DNA from: Rhodocytophaga rosea
Lineage (GTDB): Bacteria > Bacteroidota > Bacteroidia > Cytophagales > 172606-1
DNA: 64,000 bases
NCBI RefSeq assembly: GCF_010119975.1
Contig: NZ_CP048222.1
Span: 3,118,501 to 3,182,500, forward strand
Reading direction: 5' to 3'
Made by a program: the position numbers and the translations under genes. Shown here piece after piece: positions 9,372 to 17,173 of the stretch (positions within the stretch are counted from its first letter, which is position 1; each line of letters opens with the position of its first letter). Under the pieces are notes generated by a model, which saw only the letters and a list, made by a program, of their open reading frames with translations, searched no databases and was not told the DNA's origin.

Positions 9372-9532
9372 GGTCACTTATGTACGAAAAGAATAATAAA
9401 GAGTGGGTCCGTTTGTATATATTTTAACCCATTTAATGAAATCTTGAACAATTCATAACATAATATAACAAGACTGGCATAATTTTATTATATTTACCGT
9501 ATATAAAATTTTGTTCAACCTGCTGATAAACC

Positions 9533-10039
9533 ATGAAGAAACAACTACTTATTTTATATATTGCACTAGCTAACCTGAGCTTCATAGGAGGCATCAAGGC
9601 GAACCATACATATTCTCCTCCATGTCAGGTGAAAAATATTTCTGCTAAAGAATTACGCCCCCAGGTTAAAAATAATGAACCTGTGCAAATTGCTTTAGTT
9701 AAACATAATTATTCGGTTTCTCCAGTATCCGATAGTCTGCGAGGAACAAATGCTGACCTTCTTTTTTCAAACGATAAAATTAGTATTTCAAGTGTGTATC
9801 CCAATCCGGCAAGTGCCATTGCTTCTATTGATTATGTACTGGCCGGGAGCACTACTCATGCAAAAATTATTTTGTGTAATGTACTTGGTAATGTAGTAGG
9901 TGAGTATACACTCGTAAGGGATGCCCGTAGATTAAACATTTCTACATTAGAACTTACATCAGGGGTTTATTTCTATGCCTTGTATGTCGATGGAAAAAAT
10001 CTTGTTACCCGCAAACTGATTATCAAGCATAATTCCTGA
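9533..10039 (+). CDS. Short secreted protein with T9SS type A sorting domain
   Basis: A 168-residue protein. A signal peptide (about residues 1-23) is followed by a short unstructured stretch, then a C-terminal domain of about 80 residues with VYPNPASAIASIDY and ending KLIIKH, typical of type IX secretion cargo sorting signals. In known cargo this domain is recognised by the T9SS machinery and usually removed during export. Almost no passenger domain remains (about 60 residues), which is unusual: it may be a small exported peptide or a degenerate cargo. An obvious terminator follows at 10067. Confidence 0.85.
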   Translation: MKKQLLILYIALANLSFIGGIKANHTYSPPCQVKNISAKELRPQVKNNEPVQIALVKHNYSVSPVSDSLRGTNADLLFSNDKISISSVYPNPASAIASIDYVLAGSTTHAKIILCNVLGNVVGEYTLVRDARRLNISTLELTSGVYFYALYVDGKNLVTRKLIIKHNS

Positions 10040-10066
10040 TATACTCAACAAGTTGAGCAGGCACTT

Positions 10067-10106
10067 AAAACAGATTGTATAGGATATAATCTGTTTTTTG
10101 TTTTTA
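10067..10106 (+). terminator. Rho-independent terminator
   Basis: A 10-bp perfect stem (10067-10076 with 10088-10097), an 11-base loop and a T-rich tail. It ends the T9SS cargo transcript. Confidence 0.85.
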
Positions 10107-10129
10107 CGTTTATTAGTAAACCTATCAGA

Positions 10130-10160
10130 TTGTAAGTCTGTTATAAATAGGTTATATTTG
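10130..10160 (+). promoter_or_regulatory. Bacteroidota-type promoter of bamD
   Basis: TTG at 10130-10132 and TATATTTG at 10153-10160 are separated by 20 bases, matching the -33 TTG / -7 TAnnTTTG pattern of the Bacteroidota primary sigma factor. Transcription would start almost at the bamD ATG (10168), giving a very short or absent leader. Confidence 0.7.
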
Positions 10161-10167
10161 CGCCCTT

Positions 10168-10998
10168 ATGCAAAATTCAAAATTCATATTCACGTCTTTC
10201 CTGGTCTTATCCCTGCTCTTCTTTTCGTGCAGTAAATTTCAGAAGATACAAAAGAGCACCAATGTGGATGAAAAATACCAGGCAGCTATAAAGTATTATG
10301 AAAAAAAGGATTATGATAAAGCCAGTCTGCTGTTTGAAGAAATTATTCCCATAATTAAAGGCACAAAGGAGTCAGAGCTGGCTCAATTCTACATAGCTTA
10401 TTGCCACTATTACCAGGGCGACTTTATATTGAGTTCACACTATTTCAAGAAATTCTACGAAACATTTTCCAGAAGCGAATATGCGGAAGAATCTATGTAC
10501 ATGTATGCCTATTCCCTATACGAAGATTCCCCGGCCTACAACTTGGACCAGACCAATACCTTAACAGCTATTGAATCTATGCAGAATTTTATTAACACCT
10601 ATCCGGAAAGTAAATTCAAGGATAAGTGTAATGAAATTATTGGTCAGTTGCGTACAAAACTGGAACGCAAAGCCTATGAGAATGCAGAGCTGTATTCCAA
10701 AACTGAAAACTATAAAGCAGCAGTGATTGCGTTTAACAACTTTCAGCGTAATTATCCGGATTCAGATTACAATGAAAGAGCAGCCTATCTGAAGTTAGTG
10801 AATGCCTATAACCTGGCCAAATCCAGCACAGAAGATAAGAAAAAGCAGCGTTATCAGGATACAATTGAATATTACGAAAATTTTATTGACAGATATAGCA
10901 ATAGCCGCTATCTACGGCAGGCTGAAAATATTTATGATACCTGCATAGACATAGTAGGCGAGGCTGCCGGTGCTGAATTACAAAGCAATAAAAAGTAG
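10168..10998 (+). CDS. bamD: Outer membrane assembly lipoprotein BamD
   Basis: A 276-residue lipoprotein with a lipobox ending at Cys21 (LFFSC). The body contains TPR-like helical repeats, with the pattern YEKKDYDKASLLFEEI and further YP-containing repeats (INTYPESKF, FQRNYPDSDY), typical of BamD/YfiO. BamD is the essential periplasmic partner of BamA for insertion of outer membrane proteins. The next gene is rpoZ, 74 bases downstream, and porD and recN follow; this order is characteristic of the phylum. Confidence 0.92.
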   Translation: MQNSKFIFTSFLVLSLLFFSCSKFQKIQKSTNVDEKYQAAIKYYEKKDYDKASLLFEEIIPIIKGTKESELAQFYIAYCHYYQGDFILSSHYFKKFYETFSRSEYAEESMYMYAYSLYEDSPAYNLDQTNTLTAIESMQNFINTYPESKFKDKCNEIIGQLRTKLERKAYENAELYSKTENYKAAVIAFNNFQRNYPDSDYNERAAYLKLVNAYNLAKSSTEDKKKQRYQDTIEYYENFIDRYSNSRYLRQAENIYDTCIDIVGEAAGAELQSNKK

Positions 10999-11072
10999 TT
11001 CATTTCTGACCCATAAATCAACTTAGTATTCACCCTCTAATTTTTAAAATTATTAACTCAACAACGAATAAT

Positions 11073-11402
11073 ATGGCCACATTACCCTCTTTAATTACAA
11101 GAGATGTAGAAAAAATAGCAGCGCCCACAGGAAATATTTATCAGTCTGTGTCTGTAATTTCAAAAAGAGCAAGGCAAATTTCTACCAAAATGAAGGAAGA
11201 ACTGAATAATAAATTGTCAGAATTCGCTTCAACCGTAGATAATCTGGAAGAGGTTTTTGAAAACCGTGAACAGATTGAAATTTCAAGATTTTATGAGCGC
11301 ATGCCAAAACCTACTTCGGTAGCTACCGACGAGTTTCTGGCTGGTAGAATCATGTTCAGAAAACCTGAAGTAGAAGATACTACAAGAAATAATAATATAT
11401 AA
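11073..11402 (+). CDS. rpoZ: DNA-directed RNA polymerase omega subunit
   Basis: A 109-residue Rpb6/omega protein. Omega binds the beta-prime subunit and assists assembly of RNA polymerase. The helical core NIYQSVSVISKRARQIS (residues about 21-37) contains the conserved RAR/RQI pattern, and the C-terminal part has the Bacteroidota-type FYERMPKPTSVATDEFLAG. The length is a little longer than the proteobacterial form (about 90), normal for this phylum. Located between bamD and porD. Confidence 0.92.
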   Translation: MATLPSLITRDVEKIAAPTGNIYQSVSVISKRARQISTKMKEELNNKLSEFASTVDNLEEVFENREQIEISRFYERMPKPTSVATDEFLAGRIMFRKPEVEDTTRNNNI

Positions 11403-11413
11403 GCTAAAATCAG

Positions 11414-11449
11414 ATCCGGAAAGCAATTTTGGTATACTGTTTTCCGGAT
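11414..11449 (+). terminator. Hairpin after rpoZ
   Basis: A 9-bp perfect inverted repeat (11414-11422 and 11441-11449) with an 18-base loop. No U-run follows, so it may be a weak terminator, an attenuator or an mRNA-processing element before porD. Confidence 0.45.
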
Positions 11450-11513
11450 GGTTGCTATTCTTTTCTCAGGCAGTCCTGCTTTTCTTTCCCACTCTATATC
11501 ATACATCAGCCGT

Positions 11514-12434
11514 ATGGTCAAAAAAAAATCCTGTATAGCCTTTATTTTCTGCCTAATTCTGGGAAGTTTTTCTGTTTCCGGACAGGAACTCAGGTGTAAT
11601 GTAATTATTGATACTGACCAGTTACGGACAAATCAGGTTACAGAAAAGCAGATTTTTGCAGATATGCAGAAAACTATTGCCCAGTTTATGAATACCCGCC
11701 GCTGGACCAATGATAATTTTACGCAGGATGAAAGAATCAATTGTAATCTTGTTATCAGGCTTACAGATATGCCTTCGATCAAAACCTTTGTAGGTACGGC
11801 GCAAATACAATCATCCAGGCCAGTATTTGGATCAGACTATGAATCGGTTTTGCTCAATTACATTGACCGGGAATGGCAATTTGAATATACCAATGCTCAA
11901 CCCATGGATTTCAACCCTAATACATTTTCGAGTAACCTGACATCCATGCTTGCTTTTTATGCCTATGTTATCATTGGCCTCGATTATGATTCATTTAGTA
12001 AATTTGGTGGTAATACTTATTTACAGCAAGCTCTTACTATTGCCAATAATGCCCAGCAAAGTGTAGGAACGGAAAAAGGATGGAAAGCCTTTGAAGATAC
12101 GCGTAACCGCTACTGGCTAATCGAAAATCTAATGAGTCAGCAGATGCAGCCACTGCGCGAAGGTTTATATACCTATCATCGTCAGGCGCTGGATACTTTC
12201 CTTAGTAATCCTGATCAGGCTAGGGCAAAAATTCTGGAAGTGCTTAATTCTTTAGTAAAAGTAAATCAATTGAAGCCTGCCGCTGTACTTACTAACACTT
12301 TTTTTGATACCAAAGGCAACGAGCTGATTAATGTTTTTCTGCAAGGTTCTCAGCAAGAAAAACAGAACGCCTATAATGTACTGGTTGAACTAGATCCTAC
12401 CAAAACGGACCGCTACGAAAAACTAGTCAAATAA
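11514..12434 (+). CDS. porD: PorD-like T9SS protein (DUF4835)
   Basis: A 306-residue secreted protein from the ATG at 11514, which starts a clean signal peptide (MVKKKSCIAFIFCLILGSFS, cleaved near VSGQ). An earlier ATG at 11448 adds 22 residues without signal character. The mature sequence matches DUF4835 in having CNVIIDTDQL near the start, WTNDNF and the FEYTNAQPMDFNP segment. PorD is required for type IX secretion in Porphyromonas. Upstream is rpoZ, downstream is the Sm-like gene (40 bases). Confidence 0.85.
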   Translation: MVKKKSCIAFIFCLILGSFSVSGQELRCNVIIDTDQLRTNQVTEKQIFADMQKTIAQFMNTRRWTNDNFTQDERINCNLVIRLTDMPSIKTFVGTAQIQSSRPVFGSDYESVLLNYIDREWQFEYTNAQPMDFNPNTFSSNLTSMLAFYAYVIIGLDYDSFSKFGGNTYLQQALTIANNAQQSVGTEKGWKAFEDTRNRYWLIENLMSQQMQPLREGLYTYHRQALDTFLSNPDQARAKILEVLNSLVKVNQLKPAAVLTNTFFDTKGNELINVFLQGSQQEKQNAYNVLVELDPTKTDRYEKLVK

Positions 12435-12474
12435 ATAAAATAACTACCCATCCTCGTATCCCATTTCTCCTTAT

Positions 12475-12702
12475 ATGGGTAAACGCCAGATAAGAATCCC
12501 GAGTAAAAACATTCCTGCAAACACTGCTGTATTATCAGGCAAAGAAGTAAATTTGCTTATGAAGAACAATACCGTTTTTCATGGCGTACTAACTGGTTGG
12601 GATGAAAAGTCAGTAATAATGAAAGATATGCGGTTTAACAAGCATACATTTCTTTTGAGCCACATTGAAGAAATTATTATCGACAAGGAGTCGTTGTATT
12701 GA
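12475..12702 (+). CDS. Small Sm/Hfq-like protein (putative)
   Basis: A 75-residue protein I cannot assign to a named family. Residues 24-70 resemble an Sm fold: a first strand VNLLMKNN, a Gly in HGVLTGWDEK at the Sm1 position, an Asp (WDEKSVIMKD) where Hfq has FDQ, and a final strand block HIEEIIID at the place of the Hfq Sm2 KHAIS segment. By eye the spacing of hydrophobic residues fits Hfq without gaps greater than one or two residues. Most Bacteroidota are thought to lack Hfq. Position is between porD and recN. An alternative is another small beta-barrel. Function is not known; RNA binding is only inferred. Confidence 0.7.
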   Translation: MGKRQIRIPSKNIPANTAVLSGKEVNLLMKNNTVFHGVLTGWDEKSVIMKDMRFNKHTFLLSHIEEIIIDKESLY

Positions 12703-12834
12703 ACAAACCACTACCATATCCCTACAGGATACTACTCCGTTAAATAATTTACACAATAACCCAAAACTTATTATTTTGTAGCAGATTTTGTACACATATA
12801 TGTACAAATCGTACTCGTATTGTCAGAGAATATT

Positions 12835-14514
12835 ATGCTCACACATCTTCTTATAAAAAATTACGCATTAATTCAGCAGCTGGAAATGAAGCCCAACAAA
12901 GAGCTGAATATCATTACAGGCGAGACTGGTGCAGGTAAATCTATTATGCTGGGCGCTATCGGATTAATGTTGGGCAACCGGGCAGATACAAAAGTGCTGT
13001 TCGATACCGAAGATAAATGCGTGATTGAAGGAAATTTTGATATTTCAGACTACAAACTGGAATCTTTTTTTGAAGAAGCTGAGCTCGATTACGAAACTTC
13101 CTGTATCATACGGCGGGAGATCAGTCCGAATGGGAAATCCAGGGCTTTTATTAATGATACGCCTGTTAATCTGGATCTGTTAAAAAAGATAGGTTCGCAG
13201 TTGATGGATGTGCATTCCCAGCATGATACCCTGCAATTAGGCTCTAACATATACCAGTTAAGTATTCTGGATGCCTACGCAGGCAATCAAAAATTATTGC
13301 AGCAATATCGTCAGCAGTTCCGGCTCTTTCGCAAAAAAGAAGAGATATATCGTACGCTGCAGAATGAATCTTCATCGGCTCAGAAAGAACTGGATTATAA
13401 TAGTTTTTTACTTGAAGAATTAACCAGCGCTAAACTAGAAGCCGGAGAACAAGAAAGGCTGGAAGATGAACTGAACTTGCTGGAAAATGCGGAAGAGGTA
13501 AAAATTAAACTAAATACTGCGCTCGAATACCTGGCGAATGCAGAATTCTCGGTCAATGGCGGTCTTCGTTCGGTGGTGAATAGTTTAAGCCAGATTGGAA
13601 ATCTGTCTGAGCGGTATATGACCCTAAAAGATAGGGCTGACAGTTGTTTAATTGAACTGAAAGACATTGCTTCGGAGCTGGAACGGGAAGAAATGAATGT
13701 TGAGTTTGACCCAACCAAAATTGAACAGATACAGGAACGGTTGAGTATCATTTATCATTTACAACAAAAACATCAGGTAAAAACGGTAAAAGAACTGCTG
13801 GTGATACAGGAAGACCTCTCGGAAAAAGTACGTAAAGTGCTCAACCTGGATGAAACCATTGCAGAAGCAAAAAGAGAAGCTGAGAAAGCACAACAGGAAA
13901 TGCTACAAACCGCTCAACATCTGTCACAAGCCAGGATTAATTGTATCCCAGGCATTGAAAAAGAGTTGCAGCAGCTGCTGGCTGAGGTGGGTATGCCGAA
14001 TGCTTCTGTGAAAATTTCTCATACTCTTGTAAAACCAACCTCAGATGGCATCGATGAAATTCATTTTCTGTTTAGTGCCAACAAAGGCATCAAACCACAG
14101 GAACTTAAAAATGTAGCTTCCGGAGGTGAATTCTCCAGACTGATGCTATGTGTAAAGTATGTACTGGCCAGTAAAACGTCTCTGCCTACCATCATTTTCG
14201 ATGAGATTGATACTGGTATTTCCGGAGAAATTGCCATTAAAGTGGGCCGGATGATGGAAGATATGGCCCACAATCACCAGGTGATCGTAATCACACACCT
14301 GCACCAGATTGCATCCAAAGGGGGACACATTACTTTGTTTATAAAGATAACTCATCTGATAAAGCCAATACCAAAATCCGCCGGCTTACGGAACAAGGAA
14401 GAATCAACGAAATTGCCAGAATTATTGGTGGAGAGCCACCTTCTGAAAGTGCCATCCGGAATGCCAGAGAGTTCCTGGAATATTAATCATTGGCTATCAA
14501 GCCAGTACGCCTGA
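12835..14514 (+). CDS. recN: DNA repair protein RecN with frameshifted C-terminus
   Basis: RecN is an SMC-like ATPase acting in double-strand break repair. The ATG at 12835 gives the typical start; a TTG at 12820 is less likely. Walker A (GETGAGKS, residues 29-36), the N-terminal SMC domain, a coiled coil (about 160-370), the signature ASGGEF, Walker B IIFDEID and the H-loop VITHL are all visible. After ASKGG (about 14322-14327) the sequence no longer matches the family: restoring one G to the run of Gs gives a tail in another frame ending ...AIRNAREFLEY at the TAA 14484-14486, which matches RecN. As read, the last 60 residues are out of frame and the ORF ends at 14514, overlapping the convergent ABC ATPase. 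Sequencing error or true loss cannot be told apart. Confidence 0.88.
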   Translation: MLTHLLIKNYALIQQLEMKPNKELNIITGETGAGKSIMLGAIGLMLGNRADTKVLFDTEDKCVIEGNFDISDYKLESFFEEAELDYETSCIIRREISPNGKSRAFINDTPVNLDLLKKIGSQLMDVHSQHDTLQLGSNIYQLSILDAYAGNQKLLQQYRQQFRLFRKKEEIYRTLQNESSSAQKELDYNSFLLEELTSAKLEAGEQERLEDELNLLENAEEVKIKLNTALEYLANAEFSVNGGLRSVVNSLSQIGNLSERYMTLKDRADSCLIELKDIASELEREEMNVEFDPTKIEQIQERLSIIYHLQQKHQVKTVKELLVIQEDLSEKVRKVLNLDETIAEAKREAEKAQQEMLQTAQHLSQARINCIPGIEKELQQLLAEVGMPNASVKISHTLVKPTSDGIDEIHFLFSANKGIKPQELKNVASGGEFSRLMLCVKYVLASKTSLPTIIFDEIDTGISGEIAIKVGRMMEDMAHNHQVIVITHLHQIASKGGHITLFIKITHLIKPIPKSAGLRNKEESTKLPELLVESHLLKVPSGMPESSWNINHWLSSQYA

Positions 14515-16002
14515 AGTTGCAAACAGCATAATATCATGTTCAGTCCATTGCTTTATAGGTTTAATCCCAGATAATTCTCCCCGATGCATAACCGCTAGTG
14601 TATCGCAAATGCCTATAAGTTCAGGCAAATAAGAACTAATCACTACGATAGCTTTACCCTGAGAAGCCAGCGTTTGAATAAGCCGGTATATTTCCGCTTT
14701 GCTACCCACATCTATTCCTCTGGTGGGCTCATCCATAAACAAAATATCGCTGTTGTGATTCAGCAAACGGGCTATAGAAACTTTTTGCTGGTTACCGCCG
14801 GAAAGAGCACTTACCGGCTGCTCAGGATTACGGCATTTTACATTCATCTTCTGGCACCATTCCAGTGCCGTTTGCTGCTCTTTCGCCAGATTAAGCCAGC
14901 CCTTACGGCTGATATGCTGAAGGGCTGATAATGTTATATTAGAAAAAATAGGCAAATTCACGGCTAATCCTTCTTCCTTCCGGTTTTCACTCAGTAAATC
15001 CAATCCACTTTCCAATGCCCGGCCAGGAGATATGTATTCTGCATGTAAATTTGGCTTGCCACTAATTTTAACCTGTCCGTTTTTAACGTGGTCTAAACCA
15101 AACAAACATCGGATCATTTCTGTGCGTCCGGCACCTACCAAACCTGAAATGCCCAATATTTCACCCCGATGTAGTATAAATGATGCGTTTTTAGGTAGAA
15201 TGTTTCTCCCCTGCAGATTTTGTACTTCCAGAACAGGCTTGCCAATCTCGTGCGGTATATGTGGATACATATCCTCTAACGAACGTCCTACCATTTGTTC
15301 AATCAAGTGCAATACAGGTGTACCCGCCATATTCCCTTTGCCCACCGTCTGTCCATCCCGTAGCACAGTATACCGGTCGCATATCTGTTGTACTTCTTCC
15401 AGAAAATGACTGATATAAATTACAGCAATGCCTTTGGCTTTTAACCGCCTGATTACTTCAAATAGTGCCTGGGTATCAGCCGCCGTAAGCGAACTGGTAG
15501 GTTCGTCCATAATTACCAGGCGGGTTTCCAGTACCAATGCTCTGGCAATTTCAACCAGTTGCTGTTTGGCAATGCTTAATCTATCTACTCTGGTAGCGGG
15601 ATCTAAGTCTGGTTGCCCCAGGATAGCAAGCGCCTCCTGCACCGCTTTTTTCCGGCTTTTGGCAAAACCAAACTTTGATTGTTCTATACCTAAAGTAACA
15701 TTTTCCTCAACGGTAAGATGTGGCGCTAAGGTAAGTTCCTGGTAGATCATGGCAATACCTGATAAACGGGCATCAGCCGGATTAGCCGGATGATAGGATT
15801 TACCATCATAGATAAGTTCTCCTGAATCTGGTTTTTCAGCCCCGCTCAGGATCTTCATCAACGTACTTTTCCCGGCACCGTTCTCTCCGATTAAGGCATG
15901 CACTTCACCGCGGTTTACTTCCAGATGAACGCCTCTTAACGCTCTTACTGGCCCAAATGATTTAGTGATGTTGTGGAGTTGAAGCAGGATCTGGTCTGAC
16001 AT
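14497..16002 (-). CDS. Sugar ABC transporter, tandem ATPase (RbsA/MglA-like)
   Basis: A 501-residue protein with two ABC domains, the arrangement of ribose/galactose-type importers. First domain: Walker A GENGAGKST (about 39-47), Walker B LVIMDEPTSSL with signature LSIAKQQL. Second domain: degenerate Walker A GLVGAGRTEM, signature LSGGNQQKVSIA, Walker B ILFMDEPTRGID. It energises sugar uptake together with the binding protein encoded 45 bases upstream. A permease (RbsC-like) gene is not in this cluster. Its 3' end overlaps the frameshifted recN ORF by 18 bases but not the restored RecN. Confidence 0.9.
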   Translation of the reverse strand: MSDQILLQLHNITKSFGPVRALRGVHLEVNRGEVHALIGENGAGKSTLMKILSGAEKPDSGELIYDGKSYHPANPADARLSGIAMIYQELTLAPHLTVEENVTLGIEQSKFGFAKSRKKAVQEALAILGQPDLDPATRVDRLSIAKQQLVEIARALVLETRLVIMDEPTSSLTAADTQALFEVIRRLKAKGIAVIYISHFLEEVQQICDRYTVLRDGQTVGKGNMAGTPVLHLIEQMVGRSLEDMYPHIPHEIGKPVLEVQNLQGRNILPKNASFILHRGEILGISGLVGAGRTEMIRCLFGLDHVKNGQVKISGKPNLHAEYISPGRALESGLDLLSENRKEEGLAVNLPIFSNITLSALQHISRKGWLNLAKEQQTALEWCQKMNVKCRNPEQPVSALSGGNQQKVSIARLLNHNSDILFMDEPTRGIDVGSKAEIYRLIQTLASQGKAIVVISSYLPELIGICDTLAVMHRGELSGIKPIKQWTEHDIMLFATSGVLA

Positions 16003-16047
16003 AATTTATCAAGCAATACATTTTTGAAAAACGTTTTTATTAATTTT

Positions 16048-17064
16048 CTACTCATTCAGCCATTTAGCCAGGTCAGGATTAAGCAATTCTTTTACTTCAG
16101 GAGTATTAATATTTTCGCCAGTAACCAGCATCACACCGGTATCAACTTTTTTCTCGTAGGGTTCTTTTTTTAGAACAGCTACCACCGTTAATACACCTTC
16201 GTAGCCCATCTTGAATGGATTTTGTACAGCCAGTCCATGAATTTCGCCATTGTTAATCCCAGCGATCAATGCATCATTGGAGTCAAAACCTACAAATTTT
16301 ACTTTTTTAGCCCGGCCGGAAGTTTGTAATGCCCGAAGCATGCCCTGGGTAGAAGATTCATTCGGACAATAGATTCCATCTACTTCCGCAAAACGGTTTA
16401 ACAGGTTTTGTGAAGCCTGAAAAGCTTTTTCCATTGTGGCTCCGGCATATTGGTTAGTGGAGATCAGCTCTATAGTTGGACCATATTCTTTCATACCTTC
16501 CAGAAAACCAGCTTCCCGTTCTGCTGTACTGGCAGAACCCTCCTGATAGCGGAGCATAATTACTTTTCCTTTTCCATTCAGCAATTCAGCCAGACGCTTG
16601 GCACAAAGTTTTCCTCCCTGCTTATTATCTGTAGCCACAAAACTTGAATATTCTTCTGATTGCAGGCCAGAATCTATAATTACTACCGGAATATTCCGTT
16701 TAACAGCAGAACTTACCGGTGTAGCCAGGCTACGGTCGTCTAAAGGAGCCAGTACAATACCGTCTACGCCACGGCTGATAAAATTCTGTACTACCTGGAT
16801 TTGCATCTGCCGGTCATCCTCTTTTTGTGGTCCCTGCCAGATGATTTCTACCCCTTTTTCCTGGGCTGCCTTCGCTGCACCTGCATGAATAGACTTCCAG
16901 AAAGAATGCGTAGAACCTTTGGGGATTACTGCGATTTTCAATTTTGTGGTTTCAGTGGTAGTCATACCTGTACTTTGATCTTCTTTAGGAGAAGAGTTAC
17001 AACTGAGCAGCAATGTTAAGCTTAGCGTTAAGCTCAGTAAGGCAAAATACTTTTTGAGTTGCAT
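16048..17064 (-). CDS. Periplasmic sugar-binding lipoprotein (RbsB-like)
   Basis: A 338-residue solute-binding protein of the ribose type (Periplasmic_binding_4). A lipobox at the end of the signal (LTLLLSC, Cys22) predicts a lipoprotein. Typical motifs follow: IPKGSTHSFWKSIHAGA, GVDGIVLAPLD and the KFVGFDSNDA segment with the sugar-binding Asp. The neighbouring gene downstream is the tandem ATPase. Substrate cannot be named from the sequence. Confidence 0.9.
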   Translation of the reverse strand: MQLKKYFALLSLTLSLTLLLSCNSSPKEDQSTGMTTTETTKLKIAVIPKGSTHSFWKSIHAGAAKAAQEKGVEIIWQGPQKEDDRQMQIQVVQNFISRGVDGIVLAPLDDRSLATPVSSAVKRNIPVVIIDSGLQSEEYSSFVATDNKQGGKLCAKRLAELLNGKGKVIMLRYQEGSASTAEREAGFLEGMKEYGPTIELISTNQYAGATMEKAFQASQNLLNRFAEVDGIYCPNESSTQGMLRALQTSGRAKKVKFVGFDSNDALIAGINNGEIHGLAVQNPFKMGYEGVLTVVAVLKKEPYEKKVDTGVMLVTGENINTPEVKELLNPDLAKWLNE

Positions 17065-17095
17065 AGAAGAATAATTAGAAATACCAAAGATACGT

Positions 17096-17132
17096 AAAGC
17101 ATAAGGCAGGTTTACAGCCTGCCTTATGCTTT
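17096..17132 (-). terminator. Hairpin after the MFS gene
   Basis: A perfect 15-bp inverted repeat (17096-17110 and 17118-17132) with a 7-base loop, between the MFS gene and the sugar-binding gene. Only a short T-run follows on the minus strand, so part of the transcription may read through. Confidence 0.65.
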
Positions 17133-17173
17133 CATGAATAAATATAAAAATTGTTTATGGCTATCCGATCAGT

